A stretch of DNA of 64,000 nt from contig NZ_CP023049.2 in assembly GCF_002285635.2 (NCBI RefSeq), positions 3,534,001-3,598,000 of the forward strand, given 5' to 3'. The first letter of the stretch is position 1, and every line of letters starts with the position of its first letter. This DNA comes from Chryseobacterium piperi. Lineage in GTDB: Bacteria; Bacteroidota; Bacteroidia; Flavobacteriales; Weeksellaceae. The notes beneath the pieces are model-generated. The model was given only the letters and a program-made list of their open reading frames with translations. It did not search any database and was not told where the DNA came from. Below, piece after piece: positions 18,020-27,958 of the stretch. Made by a program: the position numbers and the translations under genes.

Positions 18020-19765
18020 ATGAAAAGACTTCTTCTACTTTTTATTATTGGTTTTCTTGTGCAGTCGTGTGCAAGAGTAGGGTCTCCTGTAGGAGGGCCT
18101 AAAGATACTTTAGCTCCAAAATTTTTAAGCTCAAATATTGATACGACAAGGGTTAATGTTCCAAGAGATATTAAAGAGCTTCGGATTGATTTTGATGAAT
18201 ATGTTACTCTGAAGGATATCAATAAGAATCTGATTATCTCTCCACCTATTAAGAAAATTAAACGTATTCTGCCCTCTAATATTGCCAACAGATATCTTTT
18301 AATCCAATGGGAAGATACTTTACAGGCGAACACTACCTATAATTTTAATTTCGGGAACTCTATTGTAGATAATAATGAAGCGAATGTTTTACGCTATTTC
18401 AATTTTGCATTTTCTACAGGAGAAAAATTAGATGATCTCTATATCAGTGGTGACGTAAAGGATGCTTTATCCTTTAAAAAACAGTCTACAGCAGAGAATA
18501 AACTGGTTGTAGGGTTGTATAAGGTTCAGGATACCATGAATTATAAGCAGAAGCCTTATTACATTACTAAAGTAGATGATGATGGTTATTACGAACTCAA
18601 TTATTTATCACCTGGAAAATATAAGATTATTGCGTTTGAGGATGAAAATGGAAATTCTATGTACGATCCTGGCAAAGAAAAAGTTGGTTTCCAGAAAGAG
18701 GTTGTAGATTTTTCAAAATCCATTTCGGGCTTGAACTTAAAGCTTTATCCATCTAAAAAGCCTTGGAAGTATGTAGAAATGAAAGATATGCCGGGAGGGG
18801 TTTCTATGGTGTTCGAGGGACATCCTAAAGATGCAAAGGTATTATCTATCAACGAAAAACTTCAGGATATAAAAGTAACCCATCGTCCTAAATCTGATTC
18901 AATACTGATTTGGTTTGATGCGGTAAAAAATAATATAGGACAGACAGTAACTGAAAATTTAAAATTCAGTTATGATGTAGATCAGAAAAAAGATACGGTT
19001 TCTGTGTTTTATAAATACAATGCTAAAAATAACGTCATGAAACTCGATAACAATGACGGTCCGCTATTGCCTCCTAAAGCTGATTTCAGAATTACTTCGA
19101 ACTATATTCTGGATAAGATTAATACCGATAAATGGGTGCTGAAAAGTGACAGTATCACTCAAGATTTTACGGCAAAGATATCAGAAACCAATCCGTATCA
19201 GGTTCTTATACAATCAGATTATGTAGCAGGAAAGAAATATCAGTTAACTGTACCTAAGACTACGGTTCTATCTTTCTATGATAAAAATCCTGAATCTAAA
19301 CGTTTTGATTTTGAGGCGGATAAGGTAGAAAATTATGGAAGCTTGGCCTTTAAGATTGAAAATGCTCCCGCTTCCAGCTACTGGCTTCAATTGTTAGATA
19401 CGTCGGAAAAAGTGATCTATCAGAAATATACAAAAGGCGATGCTGTGAAGTTCGATATCCTAAAACCAGGGGAATATATTGTAAGAATTCTGGTAGATAA
19501 CAATGAAAATAATTATTGGGATGATGCTGACTTTCAGAATGATGCGTTCGCGGAAGATGCCTATATTTACTATAAAGTCGCCATAGTGAGACCGTTATGG
19601 GATAGTAATGAAAATTGGGATCTGAAAGATACCAGAGTATTAGATACGAAAGGATTGAATATTCCAAAAGCACCACCGCCAGTTGAGAACAAGCCGAATG
19701 ATAAGGATATCAGAAATCAAAATCAGCTGAGATCAGGTAATTCAGTATTGCAACCTATGAGATAG
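18020..19765 (+). CDS. Ig-like domain lipoprotein (Big_5 type)
   Basis: The ATG at 18020 gives MKRLLLLFIIGFLVQSC with the lipid-acceptor Cys17; the in-frame start at 17975 would overlap the previous gene and bury the signal. The first about 110 residues (GGPKDTLAPKFLSSNIDTTR, IDFDEYVTLKDINKN) form a bacterial Ig-like domain common in Bacteroidota. Later come a carboxypeptidase-like GYYELNYLSPGKYKIIAFED segment and DNNENNYWD near the end. It is probably an outer-membrane or periplasmic lipoprotein of 582 residues with unknown role. Confidence 0.8.
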   Translation: MKRLLLLFIIGFLVQSCARVGSPVGGPKDTLAPKFLSSNIDTTRVNVPRDIKELRIDFDEYVTLKDINKNLIISPPIKKIKRILPSNIANRYLLIQWEDTLQANTTYNFNFGNSIVDNNEANVLRYFNFAFSTGEKLDDLYISGDVKDALSFKKQSTAENKLVVGLYKVQDTMNYKQKPYYITKVDDDGYYELNYLSPGKYKIIAFEDENGNSMYDPGKEKVGFQKEVVDFSKSISGLNLKLYPSKKPWKYVEMKDMPGGVSMVFEGHPKDAKVLSINEKLQDIKVTHRPKSDSILIWFDAVKNNIGQTVTENLKFSYDVDQKKDTVSVFYKYNAKNNVMKLDNNDGPLLPPKADFRITSNYILDKINTDKWVLKSDSITQDFTAKISETNPYQVLIQSDYVAGKKYQLTVPKTTVLSFYDKNPESKRFDFEADKVENYGSLAFKIENAPASSYWLQLLDTSEKVIYQKYTKGDAVKFDILKPGEYIVRILVDNNENNYWDDADFQNDAFAEDAYIYYKVAIVRPLWDSNENWDLKDTRVLDTKGLNIPKAPPPVENKPNDKDIRNQNQLRSGNSVLQPMR

Positions 19766-19769
19766 TAGT

Positions 19770-20228
19770 ATGATGATAGCAAAGAAGATTGTATTCTGGA
19801 CCCTGGTGGCTTTTGCACTAATTCAGTTTATTCCGGTTGATAAAAGTAATAAGCCGGTGGATAGCAAGGCTAATTTTATTGAATCCAGGAAGGCACCTGC
19901 AAAGATCTCAAGCTTACTTAAAGGAGCGTGCTATGATTGTCATTCAAATGAAACTATTTATCCCAAATATGCCCATATAGCGCCTATCTCATGGTCGATA
20001 AAAAGCCATGTTAATGAAGGTCGGGAACGTCTCAATTTTTCGATATGGGAGACTTACAATAAAGATTTAAAGACAAGTATGCTTAAGAACACGGTTCAGG
20101 CTCTTCAAAGTAGAAAGATGCCGATGCCTGGCTATATCGTTTATCATAAGGAGGCTAACTTATCGGAAGCAGAAAGAACACTATTGATCAATTATTTTGA
20201 AAAAATGTTGAAATCAAAAGCTTATTAA
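19770..20228 (+). CDS. Haem-binding domain protein (Haem_bd)
   Basis: The 152-residue protein has an N-terminal membrane anchor (IVFWTLVAFALIQF) and the CYDCHSNE motif, a single cytochrome-type CxxCH haem site at residues about 54-58. The sequence HIAPISWSIKSHVNEGRERLNFS is characteristic of the family. It is probably periplasmic and electron-transfer related. It starts 4 bp after the Ig-like lipoprotein gene, which points to one operon. Start 19770 or 19773 are both possible. Confidence 0.85.
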   Translation: MMIAKKIVFWTLVAFALIQFIPVDKSNKPVDSKANFIESRKAPAKISSLLKGACYDCHSNETIYPKYAHIAPISWSIKSHVNEGRERLNFSIWETYNKDLKTSMLKNTVQALQSRKMPMPGYIVYHKEANLSEAERTLLINYFEKMLKSKAY

Positions 20229-20291
20229 AGCTCGATGCTTTTTGAACCCAAAAGTATCATCAATCCCCATGATCTAGTAAACAATAAATAA

Positions 20292-20313
20292 TAGCAGAGC
20301 TTAGGCTCTGCTA
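20292..20313. terminator. Hairpin between convergent genes
   Basis: TAGCAGAGC (20292-20300), a TTAG loop and GCTCTGCTA (20305-20313) form a 9-bp perfect stem between the convergent haem-binding and NUDIX genes. U-runs are weak on both sides, so efficiency is uncertain. Confidence 0.7.
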
Positions 20314-20341
20314 TCAATATTTAATGTGTAATTTTTGTAAT

Positions 20342-20857
20342 CTATAAATTCTTTAAATATTCTTTAAAAAATCTTTTCTGAGAATCAAAAGCAAGATCTT
20401 CCAGGTTAATATCTTTTAAAGCGATCCACTGTGTTTCGGAGATCTCAGATAATTCGATGCTGACTTCAAATTTTTTCTGTACTCGATACTCGTAAAACAA
20501 ATCGATGGTGTTATAATCAATCTCTTTGTATTGATAGATATTCGGAAGACTTGTAATGTATTTTAAGTTTGAAATATCAATATCTAGCTGTAGTTCTTCG
20601 AAAAGCTCTCTCTTGCAGGTCTCCTCAGCACTTTCTCTGGGATCTACAAAACCTCCGGCCAGATCTAATTTGTCTTTCTTTGGGTCCTGATTTCTTCTGG
20701 TAAGGTAAACTTCATCACCATGTCTTATGACTACAGCCACAGCACCGGCAACATTATTATATAATGTGAAGCTGCACTGAGAACAACTCCATTTTTTTTC
20801 GCCGTCCCAGTTTAGAGATTCTTTGCCACAATTTGGACAATATTTCAATACTTTCAT
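20342..20857 (-). CDS. NUDIX hydrolase with zinc ribbon
   Basis: The 171-residue protein opens with a zinc ribbon (CPNCGKE ... CSQCSF, residues 7-28), as in NudC-like enzymes. The NUDIX box lies near residues 68-90 (GGFVDPRESAEETCKRELFE). It hydrolyses a nucleoside diphosphate linked compound; the substrate cannot be told. Its ATG overlaps the stop of xerD by one base (TAATG), so translation is probably coupled. Confidence 0.85.
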   Translation of the reverse strand: MKVLKYCPNCGKESLNWDGEKKWSCSQCSFTLYNNVAGAVAVVIRHGDEVYLTRRNQDPKKDKLDLAGGFVDPRESAEETCKRELFEELQLDIDISNLKYITSLPNIYQYKEIDYNTIDLFYEYRVQKKFEVSIELSEISETQWIALKDINLEDLAFDSQKRFFKEYLKNL

Positions 20858-21768
20858 TAAGCAATATTAATATTTCGGGGGTGGTAACTCAAGATAACAT
20901 CCCTTAGCTCTTCTGTTTTCAGATGGGTGTATATTTCTGTTGTCGTAATGCTCGAATGCCCCAGCATTTCCTGAATATACCTTAAATCTGCACCGTTCTG
21001 TAATAAATGGGTAGCAAATGAATGCCTGAATGTGTGTGGAGATATTTTTTTGCTTACTCCCGCTTTGTCAGTAAGTTCCTTGATAATCAAAAATACAATA
21101 ACTCTGGACATCGATGTGCCTCTGCTATTCAAAAACAAAGAGTCTTCGTATTTTTTGTTGATTTTATTTTTAGAACGCACCTCTTTAATGTAATTTTCCA
21201 GTAACTCTGCAGTATAATCAGCTAATGGAACAAACCGGGTTTTATTTCCCTTCCCGTTTACCTTAATGTAATTCTCTTTAAAATTAATGTTTGAAATCTT
21301 TAGGTCAATCAATTCTGAAACCCGGAGTCCACAACCGTACAGTACCTCAATGATACATTGGTTTCTTCTTCCCAGGTCTGAAGTGACCTCAATGGCACTA
21401 ATAATTTTATTGATGTCAACCAAACTTAGTGTGTCAGGCAGATACAATCCCAATTTTGGTCCTTCAAGCAAGGATGCCGGATTGTCTTCGCGAGCTTCAT
21501 CTTCAAGTAAAAACTTGAAAAAAGCTTTGATGGAGGAGATCCATCTCGCCTGTGATCGTTCACTGAACTTTTGCTTAGAAAGGTTGAAGATGTATTCCTG
21601 TAAATTTTCGTACCCTATCACATCGGGCCCTATATTATCCAGGTCTTCTTCAACGTATTCTTTTAATTTTTTAATGTCTCTAACGTATGCGTCTAGAGTG
21701 TTTTCTGAAAAATTTCTTTCGAACCGAAGAAAGATTTCAAAATCTTTAATTTTTTCATCCCAAGTCAT
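20857..21768 (-). CDS. xerD: Tyrosine recombinase XerD
   Basis: The 303-residue protein has an N-terminal SAM-like core-binding domain and a catalytic domain with Arg149 (GCGLRVSEL), Lys173 (GKGNKTR), His245 and Arg248 (SPHTFRHSFATHLL), His271 (LGHSSITTT) and the nucleophile Tyr280. It would resolve chromosome dimers at dif with a partner. It lies in a run of housekeeping genes, not beside phage genes, which supports Xer over a phage integrase. Confidence 0.9.
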   Translation of the reverse strand: MTWDEKIKDFEIFLRFERNFSENTLDAYVRDIKKLKEYVEEDLDNIGPDVIGYENLQEYIFNLSKQKFSERSQARWISSIKAFFKFLLEDEAREDNPASLLEGPKLGLYLPDTLSLVDINKIISAIEVTSDLGRRNQCIIEVLYGCGLRVSELIDLKISNINFKENYIKVNGKGNKTRFVPLADYTAELLENYIKEVRSKNKINKKYEDSLFLNSRGTSMSRVIVFLIIKELTDKAGVSKKISPHTFRHSFATHLLQNGADLRYIQEMLGHSSITTTEIYTHLKTEELRDVILSYHPRNINIA

Positions 21769-21773
21769 TTGTG

Positions 21774-22196
21774 TTATTTTTTTAATTCACAATCAGATAT
21801 TTGCTCTATTTCAATATTGTGGTTTCTTAGGAATGAAATACCATCATCGTCCGAATATTCATTAATATACACCAGTCTTGTAATTCCCGCCTGCAGTATG
21901 AGTTTACTACATTCTTTACAGGGTGACAGCGTTAAATATAACGTTGCACCTTTAGCGGATTGGGTAGAAGCAGCTAATTTTAATATAGCATTGGCTTCTG
22001 CGTGTAATACGTACCAGTGTGTTTTTCCCTCAGCATCTTCACAGCAATTTTCGAATCCAGAAGGAGTTCCGTTGTAACCATCTGAAATAATCATCCTATC
22101 TTTTACGATAAGAGCTCCTACTTGTTTCCGTTTACAGTAGGAAAGCTTTGCCCATTCCTGAGCCATTTTTAGATAAGCTTTATCAAACTTATTCAT
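21774..22196 (-). CDS. dCMP/cytidine deaminase family protein (ComEB-like)
   Basis: The 140-residue zinc enzyme has the deaminase motifs His65-Ala-Glu67 (VLHAEANAIL) and SPCKEC with Cys93 and Cys96. The family deaminates dCMP to dUMP in thymidylate supply. It ends 5 bp before xerD and belongs to the same minus-strand run. Confidence 0.88.
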   Translation of the reverse strand: MNKFDKAYLKMAQEWAKLSYCKRKQVGALIVKDRMIISDGYNGTPSGFENCCEDAEGKTHWYVLHAEANAILKLAASTQSAKGATLYLTLSPCKECSKLILQAGITRLVYINEYSDDDGISFLRNHNIEIEQISDCELKK

Positions 22197-22241
22197 ACCG
22201 CAGCATTGGTTTTTTCGAAATAATTTGTATTAATAATCTTC

Positions 22242-23009
22242 TTAGAAGTTAGGCTTTCTTTTTTCCATAAAAGCAGCAACTCCTTCTTTCTTATCAGCTA
22301 GTTCAAAAAGCTCGCCAAAATATTTAATTTCAGTTTTAAAGCCTTGATCCGTATCTGATAGATTTACAGCGTGTATAGCCTTCGATATCGCCATAGGCGA
22401 GTTGAAAGCAATCGTGTTAGCTAATTCTTTTGTTTTGGTTAATAAATCTTCAATAGGGTATACTTCGTTCACTAATCCGATTTCCTTTGCTCTTTGAGCC
22501 GGAACCATTTTAGCTGAGAAGATCATTTCGTTGGCAAGGCCTTTTCCGATAAGCTTAGGTAGCCTTTGAGTACCTCCGTAACCAGGAATCAATCCCAGTG
22601 TTACTTCAGGAAGTCCCAATTTGGCATTTTCTGATGCATATCTGATATGGCACGCCATAGCAAGTTCTAATCCTCCGCCTAAAGCAAAACCATTGACTGC
22701 AGCAATGACTGGTTTAGACAGGTTTTCTATTTTGTTAAAGAGAGAATTTTGACCATTTCGAGCCAGCTCTTCTGCCTTTTCCTGACCGAAATCACTGAAC
22801 TCTTTTATATCAGCTCCTGCAACAAAAGATTTCTCTCCACTTCCTGTAAGAATAATAACTCTACAAGAAGGGTCCGAATTTAATTCGTCTAAAGCTGAGC
22901 TGATTTCCTGAATAGTTTTAGCATTAAGCGCATTAAGGCTTTCAGGTCTATTTATTGTAATTATAGCTAATTTTTCTTCTTTTTTTAATAAAATATTCTC
23001 GTAACTCAT
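22242..23009 (-). CDS. Enoyl-CoA hydratase/isomerase (crotonase family)
   Basis: The 255-residue protein shows the oxyanion-hole words SFVAGADIKEF and ALGGGLELAMACHIR, and the catalytic Glu region LGLPEVTLGLIPGYGGTQRL. Both Glu residues expected for hydratase activity are present. It would hydrate 2-enoyl-CoA in beta-oxidation or a related pathway. Confidence 0.88.
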   Translation of the reverse strand: MSYENILLKKEEKLAIITINRPESLNALNAKTIQEISSALDELNSDPSCRVIILTGSGEKSFVAGADIKEFSDFGQEKAEELARNGQNSLFNKIENLSKPVIAAVNGFALGGGLELAMACHIRYASENAKLGLPEVTLGLIPGYGGTQRLPKLIGKGLANEMIFSAKMVPAQRAKEIGLVNEVYPIEDLLTKTKELANTIAFNSPMAISKAIHAVNLSDTDQGFKTEIKYFGELFELADKKEGVAAFMEKRKPNF

Positions 23010-23054
23010 TTTTCCACTTTAAAATACTATCTTTCGCAAATTATAATTTTTTTA

Positions 23055-23094
23055 CAAAAAAAAGGAAAAAAAAATGATATTTTTTCCTTTTTTG
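23055..23094 (-). terminator. Terminator-like A/T hairpin after katA
   Basis: A purine run with a central GG (23056-23071) pairs with TTTTTTCCTTTTTT (23079-23093). It lies 22 bases after the catalase stop on the minus strand and ends in a run of U in the RNA. Confidence 0.6.
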
Positions 23095-23115
23095 TTGAAA
23101 TATTGTTTAGTATGA

Positions 23116-24603
23116 CTATTTAATGTGATTCATCATATTGCTATCAATATTAATATTTAGTTGTGATGCTACTTTCATGCCAAGTTCAATATTGGCCCTA
23201 AAAAAGTGACATAACTGACGATTAATAATCTCATCTTTCTTCGGCCCATCAATACCTTTCATGCTTGTAACAATATTATGAATAAGATGTTCTCTGTCTT
23301 CAGAATTCATTGCTTTTGTATAAAGTAAGCCGGGTTGAGTATAGTGATCATCATCGTTTTCATTTCTATTATAGAAAGCAACATGAGCGCTGTCTAACTC
23401 ATAATCATAGCCTTTATATGCAGCATCCGGTTTAATTTCATCGAAACTGTTAGGGTAATAGTTCGGCTGATCTCCATAATCTTTTGCATCTGCCATAAAT
23501 CCATCTCTTTGATAATTATTAGTAGCAAAAGGGCAACGGTTTACTTCGAGCTGATGAGCATTGACACCTACTCTGTATCGGTGTGCATCAGGATAGGAAA
23601 ACAATCTTCCCTGAAGCATTTTGTCAGGAGAAAAGCTGATTCCGTTGACAAGATTACTTGGAGAGAAAGTAGATTGCTCTACGTGAGCAAAATAGTTAAC
23701 AGGTATTTCATTAAGTTCCATTTCTCCAACTTCGATCAATGGGAAGTCTCCCTGGAACCATACTTTAGTCACATCAAACGGATTCCATCTGAAATCTTTT
23801 GCTTGTTCTTCAGTCATTACCTGAATGTATAAAGTCCATTTTGGGAAATCCCCATTTTCAATAGCATTGCAAAGGTCTTCCTGAGCAAAATCCGGGTTTT
23901 CTCCAGCCATTTTTACTGCATCTTCGTTATTGAAATTTTTGATACCCTGTTTTGTTTTAAAATGGAATTTCACCCAGGTTCTTTCATTATTTTCATTAAT
24001 CATTGAGAAAGTATGGGATCCAAAACCATGCATGTGCCTGTAGCCATGAGGAGTCCCACGGTCAGACATCAGGATAAGAACCTGATGCAATGATTCAGGA
24101 TTTAAACTCCAGAAATCCCACATCATCGTGGCACTTTTTAGATTGGTTTTAGGAACTCTTTTTTGAGTATGAATAAAATCCGGAAATTTTTTAGCATCCT
24201 TGATAAAGAATACCGGAGTGTTATTCCCTACCAGATCCCAGTTTCCGTCTTCTGTATAAAATTTTAAAGCAAATCCTCTTGGATCTCTTGCTGTATCTGC
24301 ACTTCCTTTTTCACCTCCTACAGTAGAGAAACGGGCAAACATTCTACATGAATTTCCAACTTTTGAAAATAATTTTGCCTTAGTGTATTTACTGATGTCA
24401 TGAGTTACAGTAAGTGTTCCATATGCACCTGTTCCTTTTGCGTGAACAATTCTTTCGGGTATTCTTTCTCTTACAAAATGAGCCAGGTTTTCCTGAAGAA
24501 TAAAATCCTGTAATAATACAGGTCCTCTTGGTCCCACAGTTTGCGAATCTTGATGTTCAAAATAAGGTGCTCCGCTGCTCAGTGTTAATTTTTTAGTATC
24601 CAT
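23116..24603 (-). CDS. katA: Catalase (monofunctional haem catalase, small subunit)
   Basis: The 495-residue enzyme converts H2O2 to water and oxygen. Catalytic His54 is in [13 protein letters not shown], Asn127 in [11 protein letters not shown], and the haem-ligand Tyr337 in [14 protein letters not shown]. The length fits clade 3 catalases. It is divergent from an OxyR gene with about 120 bp between them, the usual arrangement for peroxide-induced katA. Confidence 0.97.
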   Translation of the reverse strand: MDTKKLTLSSGAPYFEHQDSQTVGPRGPVLLQDFILQENLAHFVRERIPERIVHAKGTGAYGTLTVTHDISKYTKAKLFSKVGNSCRMFARFSTVGGEKGSADTARDPRGFALKFYTEDGNWDLVGNNTPVFFIKDAKKFPDFIHTQKRVPKTNLKSATMMWDFWSLNPESLHQVLILMSDRGTPHGYRHMHGFGSHTFSMINENNERTWVKFHFKTKQGIKNFNNEDAVKMAGENPDFAQEDLCNAIENGDFPKWTLYIQVMTEEQAKDFRWNPFDVTKVWFQGDFPLIEVGEMELNEIPVNYFAHVEQSTFSPSNLVNGISFSPDKMLQGRLFSYPDAHRYRVGVNAHQLEVNRCPFATNNYQRDGFMADAKDYGDQPNYYPNSFDEIKPDAAYKGYDYELDSAHVAFYNRNENDDDHYTQPGLLYTKAMNSEDREHLIHNIVTSMKGIDGPKKDEIINRQLCHFFRANIELGMKVASQLNINIDSNMMNHIK

Positions 24604-24673
24604 ATAGCTAAGATTTGATTATTTTCTGTGTAGTAATGTAAGTAATAATTATCAAATTTACTTGAATTTTTAA

Positions 24674-24702
24674 TTGCTAATAACAAAAACATCATATCTT
24701 TG
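24674..24702 (+). promoter_or_regulatory. oxyR promoter in the katA-oxyR divergent region
   Basis: TTG at 24674-24676 and TATCTTTG at 24695-24702, 18 bases apart, match the Bacteroidota -33/-7 pattern. On the opposite strand TAAATTTG (complement of 24653-24660) is a candidate katA -7 box, although its -33 is not clear. An OxyR site probably overlaps this short region. Confidence 0.6.
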
Positions 24703-24722
24703 TAATAGATAATATTAATCAG

Positions 24723-25673
24723 ATGAACATTCAGCAATTGGAGTATCTTATCGCTGTAGATAAGTATAAACATTTTGGTAAAGCGGCTCAAGCATGCTTC
24801 ATTACGCAACCTACATTAAGTGCAATGATACAGAAATTTGAGGATGAACTGGATGTAAAGGTGTTTGACAGGACTACACACCCGATCCGTACGACTGATG
24901 TAGGACTTCAGATCATCGATCAGGCTAAGGTAATTATAGAATCTGTCAATGAGTTGAAGAACAAAGCAAACCTATTAAATAACATTTTAGGTGGAACTAT
25001 TAATCTGGGAATTATCCCGACAGTTTCCTCTTTTATTTTACCAAGCGAGATTTTTAATTTCTTAGATGAGAATCCAAAAATTCAGATGAATGTAAAGGAG
25101 ATGACAACTGATAATATCATTAAATCTTTAAAGGCTGGGGAGCTAGATGCCGGTATTATTTCTACGCCTTATGATGCAGCGGATGAATTCTACCAGGACT
25201 TTCTATTCAATGAAGAATTAATGATTTATAGCTCAGAGACTGAAGCTAATAAAAAGAATTCCTATATCATACCTGAAGAGCTTAATGTGGAGAAAGTATG
25301 GTTGCTTGAAGAGGGTAATTGTTTAAGAAATCAGTTTGAGAATATCTGCCATTTAAAAGAAAATTCATTGAAGCCTAAAAATCTTGATTTCCTGGCGTCA
25401 AATATCCAGACTCTGGTACATATGGTAGATAAAGTGGGTGGCATCAGTATTTTACCTGAATTAGCTTTGAGTCAACTGTCTGAAGAACAGAAAAGTAAAG
25501 TTTTCAGGTTTAAAAAGCCTTTCCCTTACCGAGAAATAAGCATTATTTACTACAAACCTACTTTTAAACAAAAGATTATTGATGAACTATCTTCTTCAAT
25601 ACAGACTTCATTGAAAGAAAGATTGAATTATAATGAGAATCCAAAAGAATTCGTAAGCATAAAACCACAATAG
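24723..25673 (+). CDS. oxyR: Hydrogen-peroxide-sensing LysR-type regulator OxyR
   Basis: The 316-residue protein has an N-terminal winged HTH (MNIQQLEYLIAVDKYKHFGK) and a LysR effector domain. Cys200 and Cys209 in EEGNCLRNQFENICHL have the same spacing and surroundings as the redox pair Cys199/Cys208 of E. coli OxyR. It is divergent from katA, its expected target. Confidence 0.93.
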   Translation: MNIQQLEYLIAVDKYKHFGKAAQACFITQPTLSAMIQKFEDELDVKVFDRTTHPIRTTDVGLQIIDQAKVIIESVNELKNKANLLNNILGGTINLGIIPTVSSFILPSEIFNFLDENPKIQMNVKEMTTDNIIKSLKAGELDAGIISTPYDAADEFYQDFLFNEELMIYSSETEANKKNSYIIPEELNVEKVWLLEEGNCLRNQFENICHLKENSLKPKNLDFLASNIQTLVHMVDKVGGISILPELALSQLSEEQKSKVFRFKKPFPYREISIIYYKPTFKQKIIDELSSSIQTSLKERLNYNENPKEFVSIKPQ

Positions 25674-25736
25674 TTTTTTATTCTTAATCTAGGTAAGTAG
25701 CTAGTTTCAAGAAAATTGTAATTATATCATAAAAGT

Positions 25737-25767
25737 TTTGAGTATTAGAAAATAGTGCTTAACTTTG
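25737..25767 (+). promoter_or_regulatory. metK promoter
   Basis: TTTG at 25737-25740, a 19-base spacer and TAACTTTG at 25760-25767 give a consensus Bacteroidota promoter. Transcription would start near 25774, a few bases before the SAM-II aptamer. Confidence 0.75.
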
Positions 25768-25778
25768 CAGACGTTTAC

Positions 25779-25836
25779 GAACGAGGAAAAATTTGACCTG
25801 ATTGCAACCTCTATAAAAAAAAGCTAAAACAGTATT
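25779..25836 (+). promoter_or_regulatory. SAM-II riboswitch upstream of metK
   Basis: GAGG (25783-25786) pairs with CCTC (25808-25811). The loop contains TTTGACCTGATTGCAA, and AGCTAAAACAG follows at 25822-25832. These match the SAM-II words TTTAACC..ATTGCAA and AGCTAAAA. CTG (25798-25800) can pair with CAG (25830-25832) as the H-type pseudoknot helix. It sits in the leader of SAM synthetase, so product feedback on metK is expected. Confidence 0.85.
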
Positions 25837-25907
25837 CCTTTTTGAGCTTTCCAGGCAATTATTCACATTATTCCTCAAATATTTAATCTAATAAAACAAA
25901 GAATAAT

Positions 25908-27188
25908 ATGTCTTATTTATTTACATCTGAATCCGTTTCAGAAGGGCATCCTGATAAAATTGCGGATCAGATTTCTGACGCTTTAATCGATCATTTTTTA
26001 GCATATGACAAAAACTCCAAAGTCGCTTGTGAAACTTTGGTAACAACAGGACAGGTAGTTTTGGCTGGTGAGGTAAAGTCTGATGCTTACCTTGATGTTC
26101 AGACTATTGCCAGAGAAGTAATCAATGGTATTGGCTATACAAAAGGAGAATATATGTTTAATGGAGATTCTTGTGGAGTGATCTCTGCGATCCATGAACA
26201 ATCTCCGGACATTAACCAAGGGGTTGACAGAAAAGTGGCAGATGAAACTTTCGAAAGTAAGGCTAATGCACAAGGAGCAGGAGACCAGGGGATGATGTTT
26301 GGTTATGCAACGAACGAAACAGCTAACTATATGCCTTTGGCTTTAGACTTGGCGCACACTATTCTTAAAGAACTTTCTGCAGTAAGAAGAGATAATAAAG
26401 AAATCACGTATTTACGTCCTGATGCAAAAAGCCAGGTTACTATTGAATATTCTGATGATCATAAACCTGTAAGAATAGATTCTATTGTAGTTTCTACTCA
26501 GCATGATGACTTTGGAACAGAAGAAGAAATGTTGAATAAGATTCGTGAAGATATTAAAAATATTGTGATTCCAAGAGTTGTGGCTCAACAACCTGAGGAG
26601 ATCAAAGCTCTATTTAATGAGCAGATTAAATATCATATCAATCCTACCGGTAAATTCGTTATCGGAGGCCCTCATGGAGATACAGGTCTTACGGGAAGAA
26701 AAATCATTGTAGATACCTATGGTGGAAAAGGAGCTCACGGAGGTGGTGCCTTTTCAGGAAAAGATCCTTCCAAAGTAGATAGAAGTGCTGCTTATGCAAC
26801 AAGACATATTGCTAAAAACCTTGTAGCTGCTGGAGTTGCTGATGAAGTTTTGGTACAGGTATCTTATGCTATTGGAGTTGCTGAACCATGTGGTTTGTAC
26901 ATCAACACGTACGGAACTTCAAAAGTGGATCTTCACGATGGAGATATCGCCAAAAAAGTTTCTGCGATTTTCGATCTTAGACCTTACGCTATTGAAGAGA
27001 ATTTAAAACTAAGAAATCCTATTTATCAGGAGACGGCTTCTTACGGGCATATGGGGAAAGAGCACTATATTGCTGATAAGACCTTCAATAAGGGCCATAA
27101 AAACGAACTTACGTTGCAAGGGCTGGAATTCTTCACATGGGAGAAATTAGACAAAGTAGAAGAGATTAAAACGGCTTTTGGTATTTAA
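25908..27188 (+). CDS. metK: S-adenosylmethionine synthetase
   Basis: The 426-residue enzyme makes SAM from methionine and ATP. Signatures include [20 protein letters not shown] with the catalytic His, [12 protein letters not shown], and [19 protein letters not shown]. It stands behind a strong promoter and a SAM-II riboswitch and is followed by a terminator. Confidence 0.98.
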   Translation: MSYLFTSESVSEGHPDKIADQISDALIDHFLAYDKNSKVACETLVTTGQVVLAGEVKSDAYLDVQTIAREVINGIGYTKGEYMFNGDSCGVISAIHEQSPDINQGVDRKVADETFESKANAQGAGDQGMMFGYATNETANYMPLALDLAHTILKELSAVRRDNKEITYLRPDAKSQVTIEYSDDHKPVRIDSIVVSTQHDDFGTEEEMLNKIREDIKNIVIPRVVAQQPEEIKALFNEQIKYHINPTGKFVIGGPHGDTGLTGRKIIVDTYGGKGAHGGGAFSGKDPSKVDRSAAYATRHIAKNLVAAGVADEVLVQVSYAIGVAEPCGLYINTYGTSKVDLHDGDIAKKVSAIFDLRPYAIEENLKLRNPIYQETASYGHMGKEHYIADKTFNKGHKNELTLQGLEFFTWEKLDKVEEIKTAFGI

Positions 27189-27210
27189 TTTTTTCTTTTA
27201 AGATATTTAC

Positions 27211-27247
27211 ACTGCTTTATCCTTCATGAGATAAGGCAGTTTTTTTT
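27211..27247 (+). terminator. Intrinsic terminator after metK
   Basis: ACTGCTTTATC (27211-27221) pairs with GATAAGGCAGT (27230-27240) around an 8-base loop, followed by a run of T. Confidence 0.9.
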
Positions 27248-27273
27248 AATTTTGCACCTAAAATCAATTCAAG

Positions 27274-27765
27274 ATGATGAACTTTCGATTTGTAATAACT
27301 GTACTGTCCCTGTTTTTCCTGTCCACGCTGGCTAAAGCACAGTATACAATGCATAAGATGATTAATGTAGGCTATGTATACCAGAATCAGAGTTTTGGAG
27401 AATTAGGAGGTAAATTACTTTTCCTGAAAAATGATGATGTGATTTATAGAGTAGGTGCTTCCGCATTAATGGGATCTACTCATTCTAAATTTGCTATAAT
27501 GCCAAAACTGCAGGCCGATGTCTTGTTGAATTTTGAAAAAAATGTAGACTTTTACCATTCTTATTATTTCTTAGCAGGAGTGGAGGGAACCAATAAGTAT
27601 ATAGCTCCTAAAGTGGGGGTTACTTTATTCGGATTATTGGATCTTACGGCGGGTTATGCTTTTCCTATCGGAGGAGCTGAGCTCAATGGAAAACAGCTGA
27701 AGGGTGTAAATGTTAATTTTACATTAAATATACCTACAGTCTTCATTCATGACATGTTTAAGTAA
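27274..27765 (+). CDS. Hypothetical exported protein, outer-membrane-barrel-like
   Basis: The 163-residue product has a signal peptide ending near SLFFLSTLAKAQ and alternating short strands with Gly and aromatic residues (VGYVYQNQSFGELGGKLLF, TLFGLLDLTAGYAFPIGG). This suggests a small beta-barrel or membrane-associated protein. I do not recognise a named family. A TAATTTTG -7-like box lies at 27247-27254. Confidence 0.7.
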   Translation: MMNFRFVITVLSLFFLSTLAKAQYTMHKMINVGYVYQNQSFGELGGKLLFLKNDDVIYRVGASALMGSTHSKFAIMPKLQADVLLNFEKNVDFYHSYYFLAGVEGTNKYIAPKVGVTLFGLLDLTAGYAFPIGGAELNGKQLKGVNVNFTLNIPTVFIHDMFK

Positions 27766-27958
27766 CTTTTTCTAAATTTTTTTCTTAAAATTTAATAATT
27801 AGTTAACAGTTATTAAAATTTTATTATATTTACATCCATAAATAAACATACTGCTTATTGATTGGACTTTACTCTTAAAAACTGTTTTGCATTTACAGCT
27901 TAAACCAGATAAAATATCTGGGTGTAAGACTGTCGACAAAAATATATTGAGAAGAGTA

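Noticed and set aside
20857..21768. Tyrosine recombinase as sign of a prophage or integrative element
   Set aside because: It lies in a run of housekeeping genes without phage or transfer genes and has normal XerD length and motifs.
21287..21865. 192-codon plus-strand frame
   Set aside because: It is antisense to xerD, where all catalytic residues are present.
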